Assembly (NCBI RefSeq): GCF_002807685.1
Contig: NZ_PEAX01000004.1
Span: 186,001 to 250,000 of the forward strand
Length of the DNA stretch: 64,000 bases
From: Neoalteromonas flava
GTDB taxonomy: Bacteria > Pseudomonadota > Gammaproteobacteria > Enterobacterales > Alteromonadaceae
Direction: 5' to 3'
In this document: in pieces, positions 45,987-55,580 of the stretch
Layout of the letters: every line of letters starts with the position of its first letter
Position numbering within the stretch: the first letter of the stretch is position 1
Notes under the pieces: model-generated
Database searches by the model: none
Told to the model about the DNA's origin: nothing
The model's input: only the letters and a program-made list of their open reading frames with translations
Made by a program: the position numbers and the translations under genes

Positions 45987-47207
45987 TTAGTTAAACGGGT
46001 CACTCCATTTCTCTTCTTCTGCAATACTGTCGTCGGTCAGTGTTTTAAGAAAAGCCACTAATGCAGATTTTTCCTCTGCAGTAAAATTGAGACGCACTGG
46101 ATCGCCGTTGGCGTCGGTCAAGGCGGGTGAAAGTGTTGGATGTGACTGAATGCCGCTGTTGTAGTGCTCTACCACCTCTTCGAGAGTGCCAAACCGACCA
46201 TCATGCATGTAGGGGGCGGTGAGCTCGATATTTCTTAGCGTTGTGGTTTTAAAGCGTCCCTCAAAAATTGGGTTGTTGAACACCGCACCGGCACCTTCAT
46301 CAGTGGTTGCAATATCGAGCCCATTGTTTTGTGGCCCAGGGTTTGCGCTAACGAATGCCTCGGTGGTATGACACCCAAAGCATGCGCCTCCGCCATTTGG
46401 AATCGTTCTAAAGAACAAATTTTTGCCTAAGTTTTCTTCAGCTGTGAAATTGACGAAGTTGTCGCCTGGCGCATTGGCCAAAGCTCTGCCCTCATCATAC
46501 CTGCTCGAGTAACTCACAATGCTGCGCACGAATTGTGCTAGCGCTTGCGATATTCTCGTGCTGCTTACATCGCTTGAGCCAAAGGCATTGGTAAAGAGTT
46601 CGGGATAGTATTCCTGCGCTTCTACGACTGCGACCAGTTGGTCTAGAGTCATGCCCATTTCGGTAGGATCTTGAAAGGGCATGAGTACCTGCTCTTCTAA
46701 GGTTGCGGCGCGTTCGTCCCAGAAGAATCGGCCACGTTGATAATAGCGCGCATTAATTAACGTCATTGAGTGACGTGCAGTGGTGCCCCCTTCGAACCCA
46801 AGACTAAACGTCGCATCATCTGAAAACCCTAACTCCTGAATGTGGCAGGATGCACAAGCGACAGAGCCGTTCGCACTGAGTTTTTTATCGTAAAACAGTA
46901 CGCGCCCAAGTGTAGCTCCATCGTTGGTAACGGGATTGTTTGCAGGAGTATTGTCTAAACCATTAACGGCGGTGGGTAACGGTTGACCCGGCACGTTCAT
47001 CGTAAAGTGAGCAGGCAAATTTAGCGAGGAGTAATCGAATGGGTTGCTTGGTAAATTTAATTCACTGACCGGCTCTGGAGTGACTTGAACAGGTTCACTT
47101 TGCGGCGCAGTGACTAACGCGCTCTCGCTCTCGCTGCCGCTACCATCACAAGCAACCAAACTTATGGTTGCCACTATCGCTAAAAAATAATTCTGCCCGT
47201 ATTGCAT
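45987..47207 (-). CDS. Di-heme cytochrome c peroxidase family lipoprotein (MauG/CcpA type)
   Basis: A 406-residue predicted lipoprotein: hydrophobic helix with lipobox LVACD at about 17-21, then a linker rich in Ser, Glu and Pro. Two heme c sites: CASCH near 120 and CFGCH near 275. The LNARYYQRGRFFWDERA block, MPFQDPTEMGMT and the distal ligand region APYMHDGRFGTLEEVV are standard for bacterial di-heme peroxidases, which reduce H2O2 with electrons from cytochromes, or, in MauG-like members, oxidise other substrates. It is divergent from the M16 protease across 267 bases. Confidence 0.92.
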   Translation of the reverse strand: MQYGQNYFLAIVATISLVACDGSGSESESALVTAPQSEPVQVTPEPVSELNLPSNPFDYSSLNLPAHFTMNVPGQPLPTAVNGLDNTPANNPVTNDGATLGRVLFYDKKLSANGSVACASCHIQELGFSDDATFSLGFEGGTTARHSMTLINARYYQRGRFFWDERAATLEEQVLMPFQDPTEMGMTLDQLVAVVEAQEYYPELFTNAFGSSDVSSTRISQALAQFVRSIVSYSSRYDEGRALANAPGDNFVNFTAEENLGKNLFFRTIPNGGGACFGCHTTEAFVSANPGPQNNGLDIATTDEGAGAVFNNPIFEGRFKTTTLRNIELTAPYMHDGRFGTLEEVVEHYNSGIQSHPTLSPALTDANGDPVRLNFTAEEKSALVAFLKTLTDDSIAEEEKWSDPFN

Positions 47208-47301
47208 GCGTTTATACCACCACTGCTTGTGTTCAATTCTGGCTGCACATCGTGCCGTTCACTGAATGTGCCTTATGGGGATGAAGTGTAACCACTGGGA
47301 T

Positions 47302-47338
47302 GTAAAGTAACGTCGGGCTAGTGTAAAGATTGTGTAAA
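47302..47338 (+). promoter_or_regulatory. Three phased GTAAA repeats, candidate OmpR/CpxR-type site
   Basis: GTAAA occurs at 47302, 47323 and 47334, spaced 21 and 11 bases, that is, on one face of the helix. The last two read GTGTAAAG-ATT-GTGTAAAG. The E. coli CpxR box is a direct GTAAA repeat with a spacer of about five bases. The cluster lies between the divergent peroxidase and M16 protease lipoprotein genes, both envelope proteins. Binding is inferred from pattern only. Confidence 0.45.
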
Positions 47339-47474
47339 GTCAGTCATTTACTATTGCTGCTCAGGGACTATCTGCGGCGCTACAAACAAAGCCTTTAGTG
47401 GCCACAATATATTTACAAATCGCGATTTCGGCGTATGGTATTTGCGCATAATAATCTCGTTAAAGGATTAACCC

Positions 47475-50345
47475 TTGAAACACCTAACCTCGTTGTCTTT
47501 ATTTTCGGTTGTATTACTCGCACTTGCTGCTTGTAGTAAAGCCCCTGAGCCTGTGACTCAAACTGAGAGTGCAGATGCGTCTGCGCAGCCAAGTTTTGAA
47601 ATTCCCTATGAAAAGTTTGTGTTAGAGAACGGGCTCGAAGTAGTCATGCACCGCGATACTTCAGACCCCGTAGTTGCGGTTTCGTTGACGGTGCATGTGG
47701 GTAGTTCACGGGAGGTTGAAAATCGTACGGGATTTGCCCATCTGTTTGAGCATCTGTTGTTTCTTGAGTCCGAAAACTTAGGTAAAGGCGGGCTAGACCA
47801 AATGAGTGCGAGAATTGGAGGTTCGGGTGCCAATGGTTCAACAAGTCGAGATTGGACTAACTATTTTCAAACCGTGCCCAAAGATGCTTTAGAGAAAATG
47901 ATATGGGCAGAAGCGGATAAGCTCGGATGGTTCATCAATACTGTAACTGAGCCGGTGTTGGCCAAAGAAAAGCAAGTAGTTAAAAACGAGAAGCGCTTGC
48001 GTGTTGATAACCAGCCCTACGGGCATACTTCTTATGTTATCGATAAACTCTTGTATCCTAGCGAACACCCCTACAGTTGGCAGGTGATCGGCTCACTTGA
48101 AGACCTACAGGCAGCAACGTTGGATGACGTTAAAGCCTTCTTCAATCAATGGTACGTGCCCAACAATTCAACGCTAGTCATTGCCGGTGACTTTGAGTTT
48201 GACCAAGCCAAAGCATGGGTACACAAGTATTTTGACGAAATCCCACGCGGTCAAACCATTGAGCAGCGCGATGCAATTCCGGTTACGTTAACTGAATCCA
48301 AGCGTGCTTATCATGAAGATAATTTTGCTAACTTACCGGTCTTAACCAAAGTGTGGCCGACGGTTGAGGCGTATCACCCCGACGAGTACGCACTAACGAT
48401 GCTTGCCACATACTTAGCCGACGGGAAGCAAGCGCCGCTCTACCAGCTATTGGTTGATGAACTCAAGTTAACGGCGAATGTGCAAATGCGCCAGCGCGGC
48501 TCTGAGTTAGCGGGGCAAATGTACCTCACCGTGCGCGCATTCGAGAATACGCCATTAGATAAAGTTGACGCCGCGCTCACTGAAGCCTTCAAACGGTTTG
48601 AAGAAAACGGCATCTCAGAAGCCGATTTAGCGCGCATTAAAGCGGGGCAGGAAACGCGTTTTTATCAACAGTTAAGCAGTGTTTTAGGTAAAAGCATTAG
48701 TTTGGCGCAATACAATATTTTAGCTGATGATCCGAGTTATGCCGAGCAAGTGATCGCGCAAATTATGGGAGTTACAACAGCAGATATTGAGCGCGTGTAC
48801 CAAACATACATTAAAGATAAGTCGTTTGTAGCGACCAGTTTCGTTCCGAAAGGGCAGCGAGAGCTCGCCCTAACTGGCTCCAGTCAAGCCGATGTGGTAG
48901 AGGAGCAAATTATCGCTGGCGCAGAAGAAACTTTTGATGCCAGTGTGCAGGCCGAGTATGAGCCAACGCCGTCAAGCTTTGATCGCAGTCAAGAGCCCGC
49001 TTATGGTGAAAGTTATGTGATTGAGCCGCCGCAAATTTGGCAGAGCCAATTGTCCAATCAGTTAGCTGTTATCGGTATTGACAACGCAGAAGTTCCGTTA
49101 GTAAATGCTCACTTAACTATGACTGGCGGTAAGTTGCTAGATCCTGACACAAAGCCGGGGGTTGCTAGTCTGCTTGCAGGCATGCTTACGCGTGGCACAA
49201 AAACACTCACAGCCGCCGAGTTTGAAGCGCAAGTGGAGCAACTTGGCTCAACGGTAACAGCAACTGTTAACGGCAGTAAAACTGATATTTATGTTAGTGC
49301 TTTAGCGCGCAACTTTGCTCCCACGCTTGAGTTAGTCAGTGATATGCTACTCAATCCGCGTTGGGATGCTGCTGAGTTTGCTCTGCTTAAGCAGCGCACA
49401 CTGGATAGCTTGCAACAGCAAGAAGCCAACCCGAATGCGATTGCAGCTAACCAGTTTAACCAGTTGCTGTATCCAGACGATAAACGCGGGATTAACTCGC
49501 AGGGTACAATGGCCGCGGTAACAGATATAACAATTGCAGACTTGCAAGCCTACTACGAAGCCTACTATTCACCCTCTGTAGCGACATTAATGATCGTCGG
49601 AGATGTTGCGCAATCAACAGCGGTTGAAACCGCTCAGAAGACTTTGCAACGTTGGGAGCATAAGCCAGTCACGTTACCAACCTATGAATTACCTGCGTCT
49701 CCGCAAACGGCACGCGCTTACTTTTATGACGTGCCGGATGCTAAGCAGTCAGTCTTAATCATTGGCAGTCCAGCGCTCAAAGCCACAGACGATGACTATT
49801 ATCTGGCGAGTATCATGAACTATAAATTAGGTGGCGGCAGCTTTGCGTCACGTTTAACCCAAGAGCTGCGAGAAGGCAAAGGCTACACGTACGGGATATT
49901 TTCTCAGTTCGATGGTGATCAGTTTAGCGGTGAGTTTTCTATCAATAGCAGTGTGCGCACTAACGCAACGCTCGAGTCGATGGCGTTAATTCGGCAAATC
50001 ATGGCTGATTATCCAACAACATTTACTGCAGAAGACTTAGCAACCACGCAAAGTTTTATGTTACGCAGTCAATCAAGAGCATTTGAAACTGCGCGGTCTA
50101 AATTGAGCATGCTACTGAACATCAGCCAGTACAATTACCCGCTTGATTATGTGCAAAAGCGCCAAGCAGCGATAGAAAATACTACTGTTGAGGATATCAG
50201 CGCACTGGCGAATCAATATGCCGATCCGAACCGAATGTTCTGGTTAGTGGTTGGTGATGCGAAAACCCAATTACCAAGGCTGACCGATTTTGTGCAAAGC
50301 GCGCCAGTATTGCTTAATAATCAAGGGCAAACAGTAATCGATTAG
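47475..50345 (+). CDS. M16 (pitrilysin) family zinc protease lipoprotein, two-domain
   Basis: A 956-residue lipoprotein (lipobox LALAACS at about 15-21). The N-terminal half is an active M16 domain: zinc motif HLFEH in FAHLFEHLLFLE at about 90-100 and the third ligand in VVKNEKRLR downstream, with WYVPNNSTLVIAGDF. The C-terminal half repeats the fold without the zinc motif but keeps the substrate-binding R/Y pair (GGGSFASRLTQELREGKGYTYG). Such fused proteins degrade peptides in the periplasm. The start is TTG at 47475, since AAAGGA lies seven bases upstream and the signal peptide begins there. It immediately precedes the msh locus, where mshH (csrD) sits in Vibrio. Confidence 0.92.
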   Translation: MKHLTSLSLFSVVLLALAACSKAPEPVTQTESADASAQPSFEIPYEKFVLENGLEVVMHRDTSDPVVAVSLTVHVGSSREVENRTGFAHLFEHLLFLESENLGKGGLDQMSARIGGSGANGSTSRDWTNYFQTVPKDALEKMIWAEADKLGWFINTVTEPVLAKEKQVVKNEKRLRVDNQPYGHTSYVIDKLLYPSEHPYSWQVIGSLEDLQAATLDDVKAFFNQWYVPNNSTLVIAGDFEFDQAKAWVHKYFDEIPRGQTIEQRDAIPVTLTESKRAYHEDNFANLPVLTKVWPTVEAYHPDEYALTMLATYLADGKQAPLYQLLVDELKLTANVQMRQRGSELAGQMYLTVRAFENTPLDKVDAALTEAFKRFEENGISEADLARIKAGQETRFYQQLSSVLGKSISLAQYNILADDPSYAEQVIAQIMGVTTADIERVYQTYIKDKSFVATSFVPKGQRELALTGSSQADVVEEQIIAGAEETFDASVQAEYEPTPSSFDRSQEPAYGESYVIEPPQIWQSQLSNQLAVIGIDNAEVPLVNAHLTMTGGKLLDPDTKPGVASLLAGMLTRGTKTLTAAEFEAQVEQLGSTVTATVNGSKTDIYVSALARNFAPTLELVSDMLLNPRWDAAEFALLKQRTLDSLQQQEANPNAIAANQFNQLLYPDDKRGINSQGTMAAVTDITIADLQAYYEAYYSPSVATLMIVGDVAQSTAVETAQKTLQRWEHKPVTLPTYELPASPQTARAYFYDVPDAKQSVLIIGSPALKATDDDYYLASIMNYKLGGGSFASRLTQELREGKGYTYGIFSQFDGDQFSGEFSINSSVRTNATLESMALIRQIMADYPTTFTAEDLATTQSFMLRSQSRAFETARSKLSMLLNISQYNYPLDYVQKRQAAIENTTVEDISALANQYADPNRMFWLVVGDAKTQLPRLTDFVQSAPVLLNNQGQTVID

Positions 50346-50421
50346 GGTGATTGAATAAAACTAGCACTTTTAACTTAACTTTGGTGTAATTGAATCAACT
50401 AACGCAACAATAACCACAATA

Positions 50422-51369
50422 ATGCGAATTGGTTGGCGACAATATATTCGATCTAAACTGCAGCGAAAGTCCGCTTTTGCTGCCGTCGGAATTTCGTTGT
50501 CCGAAGACACCGCATGTTTTTCAGCATTAAAAGCCACTGCTGATGGTTTTGAAGTCAAGCTCTACCATGAAACGCCGATAGGTAAGTGGCAAGAAGCACT
50601 TAATCGCTGGGCGACTGAGAACAGTGTTGGCGCTGCTCGGTGCGCGGTTTCAGTGTCTGCCCACCTTTATGAAATTTTTCAATTAGAAAAGCCCAACGTG
50701 CCTGAAGACGAATTACGCCAGGCGTTAACCTGGTCAGTCAAAGAACTGACGAAAGACAGTTTTAAAGCGCCGGTATTTGATTACTTTGATTCACCTGCAA
50801 AATCGGCAGGAAATCAACAGGTTAATGTGGCTGTGATTGAGCATCAGCATGTTGAATCGATCATCGGTGCAACGGTAAATGCAGGTTTAACATTAGAGTC
50901 GATATCGGTTGAAGAGTTATCAATTTGTAACCTGGTTACTGTTAGTGATGAACCTGTGTTGACTTTGTTGCAAAAAGCCGGCGAGGAAATTCATCTTTCG
51001 ATTGTTAAGCAAGGCCAATTGTTCTTCTCTCGTAGCCTCAAAGGGTTTGAAAACCTAGGTAGCTTTTCGGTTGATGAGCTGCAAATGGGCGTAATGGATT
51101 CACTTACAGTCCAAATTCAGCGTTCAATGGATTACTTTGAAAGCCAGCTGAGACAAGCACCGGTACGCAAGGTGTTATTCAATATCGAAGCCGCTAACAG
51201 TCAGGCTATTGGCGCTCAAATTGCAGAGATATTGCGCGTCGATGCGCAGCCATTTGATATGCCTGCAGGCCTCGCTAATGCAACTGAGCAAACGCTGACT
51301 TACCAGTGTGTAGGCTGCGCATTAGCATTGCTGCATTTGCCACGCGCACAGAGTGAGCGAGCCGCATGA
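50422..51369 (+). CDS. mshI: MSHA biogenesis protein MshI (PilM-like)
   Basis: A 315-residue cytoplasmic actin-fold protein that seats the pilus assembly platform on the inner membrane with MshJ. It has the PilM-like start AFAAVGISLSEDTACFSAL, LEKPNVPEDELRQALTWSVKEL and a C-terminal CVGCALALLHLPRAQ. The next gene overlaps its stop by four bases (ATGA). It is the first gene of the run; the 76-base gap before it must hold the promoter unless transcription reads through from the protease. Confidence 0.88.
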   Translation: MRIGWRQYIRSKLQRKSAFAAVGISLSEDTACFSALKATADGFEVKLYHETPIGKWQEALNRWATENSVGAARCAVSVSAHLYEIFQLEKPNVPEDELRQALTWSVKELTKDSFKAPVFDYFDSPAKSAGNQQVNVAVIEHQHVESIIGATVNAGLTLESISVEELSICNLVTVSDEPVLTLLQKAGEEIHLSIVKQGQLFFSRSLKGFENLGSFSVDELQMGVMDSLTVQIQRSMDYFESQLRQAPVRKVLFNIEAANSQAIGAQIAEILRVDAQPFDMPAGLANATEQTLTYQCVGCALALLHLPRAQSERAA

Positions 51370-51983
51370 AGAATCGCGTAAATCTGTACCTTGATGAATA
51401 TCGGCCAACTCTCGACCTGCTGAGTTTAGGTACGTTGATCACTGTATTTACTTGTTTATTCTTACTCGTGATTGCCGCCCGTATTGGATTATCATTCGCT
51501 GGTAGTAAAGAAGCTAACAAGCTTGAGCGTTTGTCGGCAGAAGTCACGCGCAGTAATAGCTTGGCGAAAGAGCTGACTAACGCGTTACAGGAACGCAAAG
51601 AAGATCCTCAGTTGTTGGCGATTTTCGCAGGATTGCAAACGTCTTTAGATTCCAAAGAGCGCCTCAAACAAGCGCTTAGTGAACGGGAAGTGATGAAATC
51701 AGCCGGGTTTTCTGCACTATTACACGAGCTTTCTCAGTATCATCATCAAGAACTTTGGCTTACTCGGATCAATGTATCAGGCAACAATATGGTGCTTGAT
51801 GGGCAGGCGCTGACGCCAACTGCTTTGCCGCAATGGCTAGGTAAGCTCGGGCAAGGTGATTATTTTTCTGGTAAAGAGTTTGACCAAGCACAACTCTTGC
51901 GCGAAGAGCGTGGTTTGCTATTTAGTCTTTCTGCCGAGCGTGAAGCATTGCAACTGCATGGCGGTGCCGGAGGGCAGCAATAA
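51366..51983 (+). CDS. PilN-like MSHA platform protein (MshI2)
   Basis: A 205-residue bitopic protein: short cytosolic start RVNLYLDEYRPTLDLLSLG, whose NLY motif binds the PilM-like partner, a membrane helix at about 18-40 (LGTLITVFTCLFLLVIAA), a coiled coil, and a small periplasmic ferredoxin-like domain (LWLTRINVSGNNMVLDGQAL). Equivalent to the second MshI found in Shewanella and Alteromonas. Its stop and the mshJ start share one base. Confidence 0.85.
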   Translation: MKNRVNLYLDEYRPTLDLLSLGTLITVFTCLFLLVIAARIGLSFAGSKEANKLERLSAEVTRSNSLAKELTNALQERKEDPQLLAIFAGLQTSLDSKERLKQALSEREVMKSAGFSALLHELSQYHHQELWLTRINVSGNNMVLDGQALTPTALPQWLGKLGQGDYFSGKEFDQAQLLREERGLLFSLSAEREALQLHGGAGGQQ

Positions 51984-52627
51984 TGTTTGAGCAGCTCGAA
52001 ACGCGCTATAACGAATTATCCAGTCGTGAAAAGAATTTAGTTTTGTTGACCGGTATTGTGCTGATCTTGTTTGTTGGTTTTACTTTCGTAGTCGAGCCGC
52101 AATACATCAAAAATCAGCAGGTTAAAAAGCAGATAGCCACTTCACAAATCGAGCTGTCCAGTGCACAACAGCAAATCTCATTGCTGCAAGAAGCGTTAAC
52201 CGAAGATCCAAACACAGAATTACAGCAGCGAATAAGCAGTCTAGAGCAGCGGATTGGCGCACTTGATAACGCGTTTGCTACACAAATGCGGGAGTTGGTG
52301 CAACCACAGCAAATGCCGATGGTCATCGAACAGATGTTGACCGAAGCCAGACAATTGCAGCTGTTGGAACTAACTTCCATTAAACCGATAAACGTATTTG
52401 CGGATAGCGTTGAAAATGCTGACCTGCGCTTGTATCAGCATGGCGTGAAGTTTGTGTTCGCTGGGCAATATCAAGAGGTGGTGGCGTACTTAGAAGCGGT
52501 AGAGACAATGCCCTGGAAAGTATATTGGCATGAATTGGACTATCAAGTTGGGGATTATCCTAATGCGCAAGTAACGCTGGAAATATTCACTTTGAGTACC
52601 AGCTCAGCCTTCATTGGAGTGCAGTAA
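51983..52627 (+). CDS. mshJ: MSHA biogenesis protein MshJ (PilO-like)
   Basis: A 214-residue bitopic protein. The cytosolic start LETRYNELSSREKNLVL is followed by a helix at about 22-38 (LLTGIVLILFVGFTFVV), a Gln/Glu-rich coiled coil (about 45-100) and a periplasmic domain (VKFVFAGQYQEVVAYLEAV) like PilO/GspM. It would pair with the PilN-like protein to form the alignment ring between inner and outer membrane parts. mshK starts two bases after its stop. Confidence 0.88.
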   Translation: MFEQLETRYNELSSREKNLVLLTGIVLILFVGFTFVVEPQYIKNQQVKKQIATSQIELSSAQQQISLLQEALTEDPNTELQQRISSLEQRIGALDNAFATQMRELVQPQQMPMVIEQMLTEARQLQLLELTSIKPINVFADSVENADLRLYQHGVKFVFAGQYQEVVAYLEAVETMPWKVYWHELDYQVGDYPNAQVTLEIFTLSTSSAFIGVQ

Positions 52628-52628
52628 C

Positions 52629-52982
52629 ATGCGCGCATTGCTTGGCTTCTATTTTTTCAGTGCGCTGCTCGTTGCGCAGACGGCACCAACAGCGGATCCA
52701 ACCAAACCCGCTAATTTGATGTTGCCTACCGCAGAACTCGGCGCGCCGACTGACGAGAGTGGTTTGCGGGTAACGGCTATAATGCAAAAAGCTGAAACCT
52801 TTTTTGCGATTGTTAATGGTAAAGTGATGCGGGTCGGTGACGAAGGCTTTGGGGCAACGGTAAAGTCGATTGATAAAGATAGTGTTGTATTAGAAATTGT
52901 AACCAATGGCATAATGGAAGAGCGCCGTTTACGAGTGGTCTCAGCGGAAAATTTAAAGAAAAATGCGACAGAGAACTTCTAA
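52629..52982 (+). CDS. mshK: MSHA biogenesis protein MshK (PilP-like)
   Basis: A 117-residue exported protein. Signal peptide at about 1-18 (LLGFYFFSALLVAQT), then ADPTKPANLM and the small GspC/PilP-like homology region (LRVTAIMQKAETFFAIVNGK, MRVGDE). It is thought to link the inner-membrane complex to the MshL secretin. The ATG at 52629 is preferred over an in-frame ATG at 52614 because it begins the signal peptide and comes just after the mshJ stop. Confidence 0.85.
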   Translation: MRALLGFYFFSALLVAQTAPTADPTKPANLMLPTAELGAPTDESGLRVTAIMQKAETFFAIVNGKVMRVGDEGFGATVKSIDKDSVVLEIVTNGIMEERRLRVVSAENLKKNATENF

Positions 52983-52986
52983 AATC

Positions 52987-54669
52987 ATGCAAATTATTAT
53001 TCGAAAGACGCGCGGTGATTTTGCCTTGCTAATGGTGCTCCCAATGTTCCTATTTGGGTGTCAAAGTGCACCACCTAGTCATGTGGAGACTTCTCTCCAG
53101 CAGCAGTTGGAGCAACAAGTAGCGAACGAGCGTTTAGCTGAAACCGAGCGGCGCAAACAGCTGAACACTCTGCCTCCAGCAGTTAGTGCTGCGTTACAAA
53201 CTGTGCCAGGACAAGAGCAATCCGGTTTATTTAGCAGTGAAAAATACGATATCAATGCACAGGGCGTAGAGGCGGCAGCATTTTTTTCCGGGCTGGTCAC
53301 AGATACTCCGTTCAGTGTCGCGATTCATCCAGAGGTTAGCGGGAGCATTTCACTGAATTTGAAGCAGGTCTCGTTGGAGCAAGTATTCGATTTAGTCGGT
53401 GAGCTGTATGGTTTTGACATTAACCGACAAGGATCCATTTACCGTGTCCGCCCGGCAGGCATGCGTACTGAAACGTTTAGTATCAACTATTTGTTAATGC
53501 AGCGTGATGGGGCGACACAAACCAGCATTATTTCTGGTGGAGTTTCACAGGCGCAAGGCAACAATAGCAGTAACGGCAACAGCAACTTTAATAACTTTAG
53601 TGGTAATTCGCAGAACAGTAATAACTTGGGCTCGGGATTAAACAACAATACCAACGGCACGGTTATCAGCACCCGCACTGAAACTAATTTCTGGGAAGAT
53701 CTGGCTACCAGTCTGCAGACTATGATTGGCAATGAAGGCGGGCGCACAGTATTTGTTACCCCACAAGCCGGATTAGTGACAGTTCGCGCTATGCCTGATG
53801 AACTTAAAGCTGTGCGCGAGTACCTGCAAGTGTCAGAAACCAATTTACAACGCCAGGTTGTGCTAGAAGCTCGGATCTTGGAAGTGTCGCTAAATGACGA
53901 GTATCAACAGGGAATTAACTGGAATCAGGTGTTGGCGCATGCCGGCAGTACCGATTTTCAGTTTTCGACATCAGCGGGCACGATTGGCAATGAAATATCA
54001 GCAGCCTTGGGCGGCATCACCAGTTTATCGTTCCTGAATCAGGATTTTTCCGGTGTACTTAACCTGTTATCTACACAAGGTAATGTGCAGGTACTTTCGA
54101 GCCCACGTGTAACCGCAACGAATAATCAAAAGGCAGTCATTAAAGTCGGAGATGATGAATATTTCGTGACGGATGTGTCGAGCCAAAACACGATTACTTC
54201 AACCACTACATCAGTGGTTCCCGACATTGAGCTAACTCCTTTCTTCTCAGGCATTGCGTTGGATGTAACGCCGCAGATCGATGATAAAGGCAGTGTTTTA
54301 TTGCACATCCATCCGTCAGTGATTGAAACTCAAGAGCAAGAAAAAGTAGTCACCTTGAATCAAGAGCAAATCGTGTTGCCGTTAGCACAGAGCACGATCC
54401 GTGAGTCTGATACCATTATTCGGGCAAATTCTGGCGAAATTGTCGTGATTGGTGGTTTGATGCAATCGAGTATTACTGAAGTGAACTCGAAAACACCCTT
54501 GTTAGGCGATATTCCGTTGCTAGGTAATTTGTTCAAGAACCGTCAGGATAAAGAAGTTAAGAGTGAGCTGATCATTCTACTTAAACCCACAGTGGTTGGC
54601 GTTGGCACTTGGTCCGAACAACTGCAAATGAGCCAAGAACAAATGGCTGATTGGTTGTACGTGGATTAA
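52987..54669 (+). CDS. mshL: MSHA secretin MshL
   Basis: A 560-residue outer-membrane secretin, the pilus exit pore. Lipobox FLFGC at about 21-25. Secretin short N-domain with LKQVSLEQVFDLVGELYGFDI, an Asn/Ser/Gly-rich loop (about 195-230, NNSSNGNSNFNNFSGNS), N1 domain, and the secretin core with VLSSPRVTATNNQKAVIKVG, PQIDDKGSVLLHIHPSV and the closing GGLMQSSITEVNSKTPLLG. Begins four bases after mshK; ATG at 52987 chosen over an earlier ATG that overlaps mshK more. Confidence 0.94.
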   Translation: MQIIIRKTRGDFALLMVLPMFLFGCQSAPPSHVETSLQQQLEQQVANERLAETERRKQLNTLPPAVSAALQTVPGQEQSGLFSSEKYDINAQGVEAAAFFSGLVTDTPFSVAIHPEVSGSISLNLKQVSLEQVFDLVGELYGFDINRQGSIYRVRPAGMRTETFSINYLLMQRDGATQTSIISGGVSQAQGNNSSNGNSNFNNFSGNSQNSNNLGSGLNNNTNGTVISTRTETNFWEDLATSLQTMIGNEGGRTVFVTPQAGLVTVRAMPDELKAVREYLQVSETNLQRQVVLEARILEVSLNDEYQQGINWNQVLAHAGSTDFQFSTSAGTIGNEISAALGGITSLSFLNQDFSGVLNLLSTQGNVQVLSSPRVTATNNQKAVIKVGDDEYFVTDVSSQNTITSTTTSVVPDIELTPFFSGIALDVTPQIDDKGSVLLHIHPSVIETQEQEKVVTLNQEQIVLPLAQSTIRESDTIIRANSGEIVVIGGLMQSSITEVNSKTPLLGDIPLLGNLFKNRQDKEVKSELIILLKPTVVGVGTWSEQLQMSQEQMADWLYVD

Positions 54670-54671
54670 AC

Positions 54672-55580
54672 ATGTATTTGTATCACTTTGGGATAAAAGA
54701 ACTGCCGTTTACGCTAACGCCGAATACGCAGTACTTTTTTGGATTACCTAGCCATCAAGAGGCGCTTCAGGTGTTAACCACTGCGCTAAAAACGGGTGAG
54801 GGTTTCATCAAAGTGACCGGCGAGGTGGGTACTGGGAAAACCTTAATTTGCCGCAAATTGCTCAATGAAATGCCCGATCATTTCGTCTCTGCTTATATTC
54901 CTAATCCCATGTTATCGCCAGCCGAGTTGCGCAGAGCGGTAGCCGCTGAGCTTGGCGTTACCTTGGCGGACAACTCTGATCAACAAGACTTTACCCAACG
55001 GATCCAAGAGCGACTGATAGAGATCCATCAGCAAAATCGCAGTGCCGTGTTGATTATCGATGAAGCACAAGCGTTACCCATGGAGTCTATTGAAGCACTG
55101 CGTTTGATGACTAACCTTGAAACTGAGTCGCGCAAATTGCTGCAGGTTATTTTGTTTGGCCAACCTGAATTAGATGAAAAGCTATCATTGCCTGAGTTAC
55201 GCCAGTTAAAACAGCGTATCACCTTTGCTTACACCCTACGTTTAATGGATGCTGATCAGGTTTATCAGTATGTAAAGCATCGGATGCGGGTAGCTGGGCA
55301 TTCCGGCGCTGAGGTCTTTGACCGTCGCTGTGCCGAGTGGTTGTTTAAAACCAGTAAGGGCACGCCGCGTATTGTCAATGTTGTGTGTCATAAAGCGTTG
55401 ATGTTGGCCTATGGGCAAGGTCGCCATAAAATCGAAATTGCTGACCTAAAAGCTGCAATTAAAGACACCGAGGCCGCGCATCCGGTGTCGCAGTCCTATT
55501 GGCTGATCTGGACGTTAGCGTTATTGGCGTGTTTTGCTTTTACTTTGTTGGTGTATTTCGCGCCATGGAGTAGGCAATGA
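54672..55580 (+). CDS. mshM: MSHA ATPase MshM (ExeA-like)
   Basis: A 302-residue AAA ATPase with a C-terminal membrane helix. The start YLYHFGIKELPFTLTPNTQYF is family-typical; Walker A GEVGTGKTL at about 54-62, Walker B LIIDEAQAL near 128-136, and the sensor region GTPRIVNVVCHKAL. The membrane helix is at about 275-297 (WLIWTLALLACFAFTLL). ExeA-like proteins place secretins through peptidoglycan. It begins two bases after mshL and overlaps mshN by ATGA. Confidence 0.92.
   Translation: MYLYHFGIKELPFTLTPNTQYFFGLPSHQEALQVLTTALKTGEGFIKVTGEVGTGKTLICRKLLNEMPDHFVSAYIPNPMLSPAELRRAVAAELGVTLADNSDQQDFTQRIQERLIEIHQQNRSAVLIIDEAQALPMESIEALRLMTNLETESRKLLQVILFGQPELDEKLSLPELRQLKQRITFAYTLRLMDADQVYQYVKHRMRVAGHSGAEVFDRRCAEWLFKTSKGTPRIVNVVCHKALMLAYGQGRHKIEIADLKAAIKDTEAAHPVSQSYWLIWTLALLACFAFTLLVYFAPWSRQ

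Noticed and set aside
53487-53843. Minus-strand frame with a run of leucine and proline inside mshL
   Set aside because: It is the antisense of the Asn/Ser/Gly-rich loop of the secretin; composition explains the open frame.
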